Origin: SpSt-583 sp034434015
GTDB lineage: Bacteria > Chloroflexota > Anaerolineae > Anaerolineales > UBA6663
Reading direction: 5' to 3'
Length of the DNA stretch: 20,691 nucleotides
NCBI GenBank assembly: GCA_034434015.1
Contig: DAOUAB010000049.1
Location: forward strand, 1-20,691
A program made the translations under genes and the position numbers. The notes under the pieces were generated by a model that saw only the letters and a program-made list of their open reading frames with translations, had not been told where the DNA came from and searched no databases. Positions 1 through 7,640 of the stretch are shown here, in pieces (the stretch's first letter is position 1; each line of letters opens with the position of its first letter).

Positions 1-1624
1 CGCCGAACTCCAGGGCTTTCGAGGTGACCTGGTAGAGATTGCGGTTGGCGGCCAGAGCCGCTTCCGCAGCCGCCTCCAGCGCCGGGCCCCTGGCGCCGGG
101 CGCGCCGGCGTTGATCAGGTCCGCCTCCAACAAATCCGCGAAGGCGTCCATGGCCGTCACGGCCTCGGCCAGCGGGCGCTCGGTCAGTTTGCGCAGCGTG
201 TCCGTCGGGTCATTCTCAAAGCTGATCGCGTACGTGCCGGGCAGGGCCGCCGTCAGGGCGCGCAGCCGCCCCGTCAGGGCGAGCAGTTCGGCCGTCTGCG
301 CCGGGTCGCGCGCCGGCGTCGCGGCGGCGCCCTGGCGTAACTGCCAGAGCAGGTCCTGGCTCTCAGGCAGCTTGAGCAGGACCGCATCCATCATGTAGTA
401 GGTGTCCAGCGCCGGATCCAGGATCAGGTAGGACGTGTCGCCGACCCAGCTGATGAGGGCGCGAACATCGGCGGCCAGAGCGGTAAACTCCGTGTCGCGC
501 GCCTCAGGCTCCATCTGCGGAGCGGCGGCCCGCAGGCGTTCCCAGCGGGCTTGCAGGTCCTGCCGGCGGCCGGTGGTCTGCAAGAGGTCGCCATAGCGCG
601 CGTCGAGTTGAGCCAGTTGGCCGAAATGGCCCACGATGCGGGCCTCGACCTGCCTCAGCGCCACGGTATGGGCGCCGACGGACCACAGGGATTGCTGCTG
701 GCGGACATCGTCGAGGAGGTTCTGGGCGGGCCGCAGATAGAGGGCGCCGTACTGCTCGCGCACACCGTACTTGTCCCGGCGGTCGGCGATGTCGATCAGC
801 GACAGGCTCAGCACGACCACCAGGGGCAACAGGAACAGGCCGCTGACCAGCAAGAACTTCTGCGGATAGGTCAACCGGCTGGTGCGCCACGAGATGCCCG
901 ACACCGCCAGCCAGATGCCCAGGACGAGCAGCGCGGCGGCCACGGTGTTGGTCCATTGTCGGCCGATGGCGACCACGCCCGCCGTTTCGGCCGGAGTGGG
1001 CATAGGCGCGGCCGCCACGGCGCTCACACTCAACCACAGCGCGACCGTCAGGGCCAGGCCGAGCAAGGCGGCGACGCCCAGCCGGCGCCACTGGCTGCCC
1101 GTGAAGGCGCCGGCCTGGAAACGAAACATGAAATGCAGCAGCCCGGCCAGGCTCAGCAGCGTCAGGATCAGCCCGGCCGCGACGAGACCGGGCTGGAAGG
1201 AGATGACAGCCGAGCCGCGCAGGCTGAGAATGGTGATCAGACCGCCGCTGAGCAGCACCGCCGCCACCACCGCCGACCCCGCCAGCCAGCGCCCCCGCCC
1301 CATCTGGTGCTGAGTCGCCAGCCACAGGCTGAGGATGGCCCCGGCTAAGGTGAGGGCCAGGCCCGTCACCGTCAGATTGACCTGATACAGGCCGGGGAAG
1401 CCAAACTGGCGCGCGACGAGGACCGTGAAACTGGTGACCCACAGCCCAATGCCCAGGGCGCTCACAGCGCCCACCGCCCAGGCGAAACGCGCCGCACCCT
1501 GCGCGGCCGACACGCGAGCGGCCATGCCGGGCGCCGCGTAGATGGTCAGGATCGCCAGACCGAGAGCGGCGGCCAGCCACAGCAGGTCGTAAGTCTGATT
1601 GAAGGGGAGGAAGCTGACGGGCAT
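1..1624 (-). CDS. Membrane sensor protein, 7-TM head plus chemoreceptor-like sensing region (C-terminus off the window)
   Basis: I translated this frame by hand. It is open from an ATG at 1624 to the window edge (541 codons visible), so its 3' end and output domain are missing. GAGG lies 7 nt before the ATG and overlaps the stop of the upstream gene 9 nt away, so the two are probably co-transcribed and translationally coupled. Residues about 12-241 hold seven hydrophobic segments (near 12-30, 47-70, 82-102, 113-136, 146-168, 182-201, 225-241). The start of this head follows the pattern of MHYT sensor domains, but at the metal-site position it reads LWVTSFTVLVA, without the Met/His ligands. 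An eighth TM (about 256-277, after TYPQKF) leads into an extracytoplasmic helical region beginning REQYGALYLRPAQNLLDDV, which resembles four-helix chemoreceptor/kinase sensing domains. The likely role is a transmembrane sensor feeding a kinase or chemotaxis module. The MHYT relationship is tentative. Confidence 0.8.
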   Translation of the reverse strand, partial: MPVSFLPFNQTYDLLWLAAALGLAILTIYAAPGMAARVSAAQGAARFAWAVGAVSALGIGLWVTSFTVLVARQFGFPGLYQVNLTVTGLALTLAGAILSLWLATQHQMGRGRWLAGSAVVAAVLLSGGLITILSLRGSAVISFQPGLVAAGLILTLLSLAGLLHFMFRFQAGAFTGSQWRRLGVAALLGLALTVALWLSVSAVAAAPMPTPAETAGVVAIGRQWTNTVAAALLVLGIWLAVSGISWRTSRLTYPQKFLLVSGLFLLPLVVVLSLSLIDIADRRDKYGVREQYGALYLRPAQNLLDDVRQQQSLWSVGAHTVALRQVEARIVGHFGQLAQLDARYGDLLQTTGRRQDLQARWERLRAAAPQMEPEARDTEFTALAADVRALISWVGDTSYLILDPALDTYYMMDAVLLKLPESQDLLWQLRQGAAATPARDPAQTAELLALTGRLRALTAALPGTYAISFENDPTDTLRKLTERPLAEAVTAMDAFADLLEADLINAGAPGARGPALEAAAEAALAANRNLYQVTSKALEFG

Positions 1625-1633
1625 GACAGCACC

Positions 1634-4042
1634 TCAATTCCTGGGGCCAGCGGAGGGCGCGCCGTCAGCGGCGATCAGCACGCTGGCGCGTCGGGCGGTC
1701 AGGGCCTGGGCCAGCTCCTGAGCCGTGATCTTGAGCACCTGCTCCACGGTGGCCGCGCTCTGCAATCTCTGCCCGATGGCCGCGATCAGGGCGTCGCGGC
1801 TGGCCTGGCGTCGCGTCTGCTCGTAGGCGCGGGCGTTTTGCAGGGCGACGCCGACCTGGCTGGCGATGGACTGCAGCAGGTCGGCGTCGGCCTGCGTGAG
1901 GCCGCCGGCCACGTTCTGCTGCACGTCCAGCACGCCCACCACCTGGCCGCCGGCCAGGATCGGCACCGCGACCTCCGCCCGGGTGTCCGGCAGCAGCGGG
2001 TTCGGCAGCCAGCCCGGGTCCTGGGCCGTGTCCGGCACCAGCACCGGCTGGCCGGTCGCCGCGGCGCGGCCCACCAGGCCGCGTCCGGCCGCAATCTTAT
2101 GGCCGCGGGCCAGCATCACCCGGCCGGCCTCGCCCGTGCCGCCGGCCATCACCAGCGACTGGCTGGCTTCATCCAGCAGATAGATGTGGGCGTGATAGTA
2201 GTTGAAGGCCTCGCGCAATTGCTCGACGACCTCCACCACCAGTTGCTGCGGGTCGAGCACGCTGGACAGGCGCCGGCTGACCTCGGCGCTGGTGTTCAGC
2301 GCGCGGGTGCGCTCGGCCACGCGGTGCTCGAGTGCGCCGACCATCTCGGCCAACTGGGCGGTCACCTGGTTGAAGACGCGGCCGAGGGTCCCCAGTTCGT
2401 CCTCGGACGTGACCGGCACGCGGACGCTCAGGCTGCCGGCGGCGAGTTTCTGCGCCGCGGCGGTCAGGCGCAGGATAGGGGCGACGAGCACCTGGGCTGC
2501 GCCGACGGCGAGCGCGGCGGCGAGCAGAGCGACCGCCAGCGTCACCAGGGCCAGCACACGCGTTTGCTGAGCGGCGGGGGCCAGAACCGTCTCGGCGTGT
2601 TCATGTGCTACGACGCGCCAGTTGAGCGCGGCCACGGAAGCCTCGGCCTCGGTCGGCGCCACCAGGGCCTGGGCCGCGAAGCTGTCCTGGCCCTCATAAT
2701 TCAGCCCTGTATATTCGGCGCGGCTCGACTGGCGCAGTCGAGCGAGCAGCGCGAAGTCCACCCCCTCCAGCCGACCTGTCTCCGAGAGGCGCGTCCCGTT
2801 TGGGAAGAGCAGGTCCATCCCCGCCACCAGACCCAACTTCTGAGAGGCGGCGACTTCATTGATTGCCCCCAGGCGGTAGGCAGAACGCAAGACGCCAATG
2901 GGCCTGGATGAGTCGGGGCCGTACAGGGGCACGGCGATCACGACGACGTAGCTGTTGCGGTTCACCTCGAATTCGGGCTGGCTGACGTAAACGCTGCCCG
3001 CGCCGTCGCCCCAGGCCGCCTGCCACCAGACCTCATCGGCCTGGTCATAATCGAAGGCGCGATCGGTGCTCGCCAGCAGCCCGCCCGCCTGATCCGTGAT
3101 GGACAACTGGATGTGGTCCGGGAAATGGGACTGGAATTCGCGCAGTTCGTCGGCCAGCTCACCGGACAGGCGCGATTGGATCAGTGGATCGGAGGCCGCC
3201 GCGGCCTGCCACTGCCGGTCGAGCTCCTCTTGAACCGCGCGGACCTGCGCCGGGTCCTTGCCCTGGTGAGCCAGGTTGGCAAACGTCACCGCCTCCTGAA
3301 CGAACGTGTTGAGGCTCAAACCGCCGCGCAGGATGTCCACCTGCCGGACCAGCAGGTCGCCCACGGCTCTGGCCTGCAATTCGGCCACGCTGACCAGGCT
3401 CCGCCCGGCCGCCGCCGTGAGCTGCTCTGTGATGATGCGGCTGGCCAGGGCCGCGATGGCGCCGGAAGAGGCCAGGCTGATGACGGCGAATACCAGTATG
3501 AACTTCGTGCGGATAGGGTAATTGGGGAACTGCCGCGCCACGATCACCAGATAGGCCAACAGCACGCCGCCGGCGATCGTATAACCGACCAGCGGGTTGG
3601 CGGGCGCCGGGCGGCCGGGCGGGCCAAACAGGTCGACCAGCACCGCCAGCATCGCCGCGGCGATGCTCGGCAGCACCAGCCGGCCGGCCCAGCGGTCCGG
3701 CAGGGTGGCGGCGGCGACGCCGGCCATCATCACCAGCGACACCACGGCGTAGAGGAAGCCCTGGCCGGTGGAGGTCAATGGCCCGATGACCGTCAACGCC
3801 AGGATGACGCCGATCAGCAACCAGGCGCCGAGGCGGGCCCGCCCGAAGCGGGCCAGGGCGGCCACGACCAGGCCGACCATGACCAGGGGCGCCGGCACGA
3901 GCAGGACCAGCCGGTTGGGCGTCATCAGATAAAAGGCTGCGCTGACCAGCGCCATCACGCCGGCCGTGGCCAGGCCGATGCGGAAAGTATTCTGCGCCTG
4001 ACGGCGCGCCTGCACATCCGCCGGGATCGTCGAGCTCGTCAT
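1634..4042 (-). CDS. Cache-HAMP-GAF membrane sensor without an output domain
   Basis: 802 aa from the ATG at 4042. I prefer this to the GTG at 4081 because GAGGA lies about 7 nt upstream and the ATG follows the previous stop by 4 nt. Order: about five to six TM segments (20-170), the junction motif RQFPNYPIRTKF, TM 181-203, a large extracytoplasmic Cache-like sensing region (about 205-495), TM 496-518, HAMP (about 519-571), a coiled coil with HRVAERTRAL, GAF (about 600-742), then a helical tail (EQTRRQASRDALIAAIGQRL) ending at 802. No HisKA, HATPase, GGDEF, EAL or MCP signalling domain follows the GAF. It senses an external ligand and presumably passes the signal through HAMP/GAF to a partner. 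It is a paralogue of the upstream 1162-aa protein and ends at the same domain position, so the short C-terminus is probably native and not a frameshift. Ligand and partner are unknown. Confidence 0.9.
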   Translation of the reverse strand: MTSSTIPADVQARRQAQNTFRIGLATAGVMALVSAAFYLMTPNRLVLLVPAPLVMVGLVVAALARFGRARLGAWLLIGVILALTVIGPLTSTGQGFLYAVVSLVMMAGVAAATLPDRWAGRLVLPSIAAAMLAVLVDLFGPPGRPAPANPLVGYTIAGGVLLAYLVIVARQFPNYPIRTKFILVFAVISLASSGAIAALASRIITEQLTAAAGRSLVSVAELQARAVGDLLVRQVDILRGGLSLNTFVQEAVTFANLAHQGKDPAQVRAVQEELDRQWQAAAASDPLIQSRLSGELADELREFQSHFPDHIQLSITDQAGGLLASTDRAFDYDQADEVWWQAAWGDGAGSVYVSQPEFEVNRNSYVVVIAVPLYGPDSSRPIGVLRSAYRLGAINEVAASQKLGLVAGMDLLFPNGTRLSETGRLEGVDFALLARLRQSSRAEYTGLNYEGQDSFAAQALVAPTEAEASVAALNWRVVAHEHAETVLAPAAQQTRVLALVTLAVALLAAALAVGAAQVLVAPILRLTAAAQKLAAGSLSVRVPVTSEDELGTLGRVFNQVTAQLAEMVGALEHRVAERTRALNTSAEVSRRLSSVLDPQQLVVEVVEQLREAFNYYHAHIYLLDEASQSLVMAGGTGEAGRVMLARGHKIAAGRGLVGRAAATGQPVLVPDTAQDPGWLPNPLLPDTRAEVAVPILAGGQVVGVLDVQQNVAGGLTQADADLLQSIASQVGVALQNARAYEQTRRQASRDALIAAIGQRLQSAATVEQVLKITAQELAQALTARRASVLIAADGAPSAGPRN

Positions 4043-4046
4043 AGGG

Positions 4047-7000
4047 CTATCCTCGTTCTGCCGGTTGAGCCACACCGTCACGCCGGTCGCCCGACCCGGC
4101 CCCGGCCGCCAGGCGCACGCGCGTCCATCGGCCGCCGGCCGCGCGGCCCAGCTCGCGGGCGGCCACCTGGAGCGCGGCCTCGACCGTGGTGGCGCCCTGG
4201 AGGCGCTGGCCGATGGCGTTGATCAACGCCTCGCGCTCGGCTTCTTCCTGCGCATGCTTGTACGCGCGGGCGTTCTGCAGGCCCACCGCCACCTGGTTGG
4301 CGATGGCCTGGAGCAATTCGGCGTCCTCGGCCTGCAGGCCGTTGACGACGTTGTGCTGGACGTCCAGGACGCCCAGTACCCGGCCGCCGAGGGCGATCGG
4401 CACGGCCACCTCGCTGCGGGTCTCGGGCAGCAACGGGTTTGGCAGCCAGGTCGGGCTCTGGGCCGTGTCGGGCACCAGCACCACGCTGCCCGTCTCTGCC
4501 GCGCGCCCCACCAGGCCGCGCCCTTTGGCCAGTTTGTGGCCGCGGGCCAGCATCGCCTGGCCGGCTTCGCCCGTGCCGCCGGCCATCACCAGGTTCTCGC
4601 GCGCCGCATCCCAGAGATAGATGTGGGCGTGGTAATAACCGAACGCTTTTTGGACATCTTCGACCACGGCCTTCACCAGGGTGGCCTGATCCGTGATCGC
4701 CGCCAGACGCCGGCTGACTTCGGCGCTGGCAGCCAGGGCTCGGGTGCGCTCGGCGACGCGCCGCTCCAGGCCGTCCAGCGTCTCGCGCAACTGGGTGGTC
4801 ATCACGTTGAAGGTCGTCGCCAGCGCGCCGATTTCGTCGGCGGTCTCCACCGGGGCCTGCGCGGCCAGGTCGCCGCCCGAGACGCGGGCGGCCACGGCCG
4901 TCAGCCGCTGGAGGGGATTGGTCAACACCCGGGACACCACCACGGCGGCGAGCGCCGCCAGGCCGGCCATCACCAGGCCGAGGAGCAGGGTGTTGCGCGA
5001 CTGCCTCTCCAGCGGCGCCACCACCTCGTCGCCGAACACCGCGACGGCCAGGGTCCAGGGTTGCGTGGTCAGGCGGACCGCCGCGACGAGTTCGTCGTTG
5101 CCGGTTTCGTTTTCGTCGAGGGCGACCCCGTCGGTGTCGAACTCGGCCATGAAGGTCGGCTGGGTCTCAACCTGCGCCAGCCCGTGCGCGACGGAGGGCA
5201 GGTCCACCACCAGTTCCTCCAGCGCCCGGTCGGCAAGGCGGCCTTCCGCTTTGAGGGCGGCCGCCTGCTCTGCGCTCAGCGGCACGATCGATTTGAAGGC
5301 CAGCTGGGGCGCGCCGCTGTGGGCCAGGATGATGTTGTTCTCGTCCACCAGCATGACGAAACCGCCATGGCTCAGATTGGCCGCGCTGTCCACCAGCATC
5401 TGTTGGAGATTGGCGGCCCGATAACGCACTTGCAGCACGCCCAGGATCTCCCCGGCTTTGTCCCGGACCGGGGCGCTGAAGTAGAGCGACTGTTCGAAGA
5501 CCGAGCCGGACAACCTCACCGGCGACACGAACGGCTGACCGGTGCGGAGCGGCTCCTGGAAGTAGTCGCGCCCAGACCGGTCTAGGCCGATGTCGCTGGC
5601 AAATGTGTCCAGCAGATCCACGCCCCGGCGGTCCAGGAGTGCGTAAGACGAGACGCGCACGAGGCCTTTGCCGTTGAGCGCCAGCAAGGAGGCCATCGCG
5701 CGGGCCTCGGCCGGGCTGCCGGCGCGTTCCTCGGGCGGCAGGCTCAGGTACTCGGCGAAGGCCGGCAGTTGCGCCTCCGTGGCGACCGCGTCCAGGTTAG
5801 TGCGCAGGAAGGTTTCCAGGCTGGCGGCCGTCTGCGACGCCACGGCCAACAGCGTCCGGTTTGCGTCCTCGACGAGCGCCGTGCGCGTCAGACGATCGTT
5901 GAAGTAGACCAGGGTCGCCATCGGCGCCGTCGTCGCAATCACAAACGCGATGATCAGTTTGACGCGCAGGCTGTAGCTGGGGAACTGCCGCATGATGAAA
6001 GCGGCGAAAACCAGCAGCGCCGGGATGGCGATGAACGGCACGTATGTCTGAAGCGCGGCCAGGCTGAAACGCTGGACCGGCCAGAAGAGGTCAATCAGAA
6101 GCGTGAGCAGGCCAGACGCTGTCCCCAGCAGGATCGCCACAACGGCGGACCGGCCCTTCAGGGTCAGGCTGGCAATCATCGCTGTGGCCAACAGCGTCGT
6201 GCCGCCCAGAACCAGGCCCATCCCGGCGATCAGGACCGGGACAGGCGGATACAGCCCGATCAGGCCGGCCAGGAGTAACCAGATGGCCGCCGTCGTCCGG
6301 CCGCGCCGGTTCAACCACAGCGACAGGGCGGCCGTCGCGGCGAGCACGGCCGTGATCCCGACCAGGACAAACATCGGCCAGGCCCGCGCCTGCAGCGCCA
6401 GCAGAAGGTACAGCGCCAGCGCGGCAAGATAGGCCGCCAGCGCCACCAGTGAGACGCGCCGGGCGTTGACCGCGGCCGGCTCGGATTGGACGACCCGGCC
6501 ACCCGGCTCCGGGGTCTGGCGCAGAACCAGGAACCGCACCATGCCCAGCACCACGATCACCAGCGTCGCGGCCAGCAGCCACTGATCGACCCTGTCGCCA
6601 AGGACGAAGCCATAGGCCAGCATGCCCAGGCTCGCCGTCAGCGTGATCCAGGGCACCGACGACGCGGTCCAATCCACCAGACGCAGCCAGCGCGACTCCG
6701 TGGGCGCGGCCGCCGAGGGGCGACTCTGCCGGAGGGCGGCCAGCAAGAAGAGGAGTTGGGCGAGCATCCACCCGGCGTCAATCCAGGAGCCGGCGCGATA
6801 GGTCCCGGCCAGGCTGACATAGGCGAGCGCCAGGTTCGATGTGATGAAGGCCGCCATGCCGGCCAGCAGCAGAAGCAGCGCCGCCTGAGCGTCCTGGCCC
6901 GGCCGCCGATGGAGGCTGGCCATCAGGCCGATTATCAGCACCAGGTCGCCGATGGGATAAGCGGCGGCGATCATGACCGGCAGCAGATCGTCTGAGCCGG

Positions 7001-7535
7001 TGGAGGTGGTCGCGGCGGGAACGATGATAAACAGGCTGACGGCCATGAAGGCCGCCATGGCCATCATCCCCCACTCAAGGAACATCGCCCGGCGCTCTGA
7101 CGAAGTCTGCGGCCTGCCCGGCAACGCCAGCAGGCCGGCCAGGATCAGAGGATAGAAGGCCAGGTACGCGGCGTCGGCCGGGGAGGGAAAAGGCGTGCTG
7201 TGGAGGCCGTTCTCGAAATAAGTCCAGATCAGGTCGCCGATGAGAAAAGCCGCAAAGCCCAGGGTCAACCAGCCCCAGGCGCGGCGGATGGGAGCCGCCA
7301 GCGAGGCTGACCGGGCTGTCCGCCAGGCCGCCGCGACGACCAGCACGTTGATGGGCAGGGCGCTGAGATTGGCAATCAAACTGACGTTATCGGGACCGCC
7401 CCACTGCAACCGAGTCCAAACCAGAAAAAGGAGGGTCCACGCCGCTGCGACGAGCGCCAGGATCCCCCAACGGCCGGTCAACCAGGCCGGCCACCAACGC
7501 GGGAATGCGGCCGATGTGTGAGAGGGAGGCGTCAT
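4047..7535 (-). CDS. Large polytopic Cache-HAMP-GAF sensor without an output domain
   Basis: 1162 aa. The ATG at 7535 has GGAG 8 nt upstream. Two membrane modules come first. An eight-or-so TM head (about 22-338) includes PSPADAAYLAFYPL, a motif typical of 7TM heads on bacterial signalling proteins. A second set of TM segments (about 360-515) resembles the whole membrane head of the 802-aa neighbour (shared IDLFWP/VDLFGP and RQFPSYSLRVKLI/RQFPNYPIRTKFI). Then a TM (525-545), a dCache-like domain (about 550-840; GRDYFQEPLRTGQPFVSPV, YFSAPVRDKAGEILGVLQV), TM 848-870, HAMP (about 871-922), coiled coil, GAF (about 950-1092) and a short helical tail. There is no catalytic or MCP output. It is first in a run of three closely spaced sensor genes downstream of a hybrid kinase. 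Interaction with that kinase is inferred from position only. Confidence 0.9.
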   Translation of the reverse strand: MTPPSHTSAAFPRWWPAWLTGRWGILALVAAAWTLLFLVWTRLQWGGPDNVSLIANLSALPINVLVVAAAWRTARSASLAAPIRRAWGWLTLGFAAFLIGDLIWTYFENGLHSTPFPSPADAAYLAFYPLILAGLLALPGRPQTSSERRAMFLEWGMMAMAAFMAVSLFIIVPAATTSTGSDDLLPVMIAAAYPIGDLVLIIGLMASLHRRPGQDAQAALLLLLAGMAAFITSNLALAYVSLAGTYRAGSWIDAGWMLAQLLFLLAALRQSRPSAAAPTESRWLRLVDWTASSVPWITLTASLGMLAYGFVLGDRVDQWLLAATLVIVVLGMVRFLVLRQTPEPGGRVVQSEPAAVNARRVSLVALAAYLAALALYLLLALQARAWPMFVLVGITAVLAATAALSLWLNRRGRTTAAIWLLLAGLIGLYPPVPVLIAGMGLVLGGTTLLATAMIASLTLKGRSAVVAILLGTASGLLTLLIDLFWPVQRFSLAALQTYVPFIAIPALLVFAAFIMRQFPSYSLRVKLIIAFVIATTAPMATLVYFNDRLTRTALVEDANRTLLAVASQTAASLETFLRTNLDAVATEAQLPAFAEYLSLPPEERAGSPAEARAMASLLALNGKGLVRVSSYALLDRRGVDLLDTFASDIGLDRSGRDYFQEPLRTGQPFVSPVRLSGSVFEQSLYFSAPVRDKAGEILGVLQVRYRAANLQQMLVDSAANLSHGGFVMLVDENNIILAHSGAPQLAFKSIVPLSAEQAAALKAEGRLADRALEELVVDLPSVAHGLAQVETQPTFMAEFDTDGVALDENETGNDELVAAVRLTTQPWTLAVAVFGDEVVAPLERQSRNTLLLGLVMAGLAALAAVVVSRVLTNPLQRLTAVAARVSGGDLAAQAPVETADEIGALATTFNVMTTQLRETLDGLERRVAERTRALAASAEVSRRLAAITDQATLVKAVVEDVQKAFGYYHAHIYLWDAARENLVMAGGTGEAGQAMLARGHKLAKGRGLVGRAAETGSVVLVPDTAQSPTWLPNPLLPETRSEVAVPIALGGRVLGVLDVQHNVVNGLQAEDAELLQAIANQVAVGLQNARAYKHAQEEAEREALINAIGQRLQGATTVEAALQVAARELGRAAGGRWTRVRLAAGAGSGDRRDGVAQPAERG

Positions 7536-7614
7536 CGTTGCGGCTCCGGGAACTGGACGGGTCTGGATTTCAAACGCATTTTTCGCACGGTTAGCCAGTG
7601 TATCGGCGCGTCGA

Positions 7615-7630
7615 GGCGAGCGCCCTCGCC
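7615..7630. other. Small hairpin between hybrid kinase and sensor operon
   Basis: A perfect 6-bp stem (GGCGAG/CTCGCC) with a 4-nt loop starts about 10 nt after the kinase stop on the minus strand. No T-run follows, so it may be a weak or partial terminator, an mRNA 3' end, or chance in GC-rich DNA. The 105-bp gap (7536-7640) holds nothing else convincing, and I see no strong promoter for the sensor genes. Confidence 0.25.
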
Positions 7631-7640
7631 CGTCTGGGAC

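Noticed and set aside
504..1637. 377-aa minus-strand frame starting at a TTG
   Set aside because: Overlaps the hydrophobic membrane-protein frame starting at 1624, which has a ribosome site and TM pattern. The 377-aa product is Arg/Gly-rich noise.
4065..5585. 506-aa plus-strand ORF opposite the large sensor, and the similar 3113-4222, 9111-10469 and 19579-20670 frames
   Set aside because: All are antisense shadows of well-supported genes, with no recognisable domain and no ribosome site noticed.
1634..7535. Frameshift or truncation as the reason for missing output domains
   Set aside because: Both paralogues stop at the same domain boundary, and the next gene begins within 4-9 nt with its own ribosome site. 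I saw no kinase remnants downstream.
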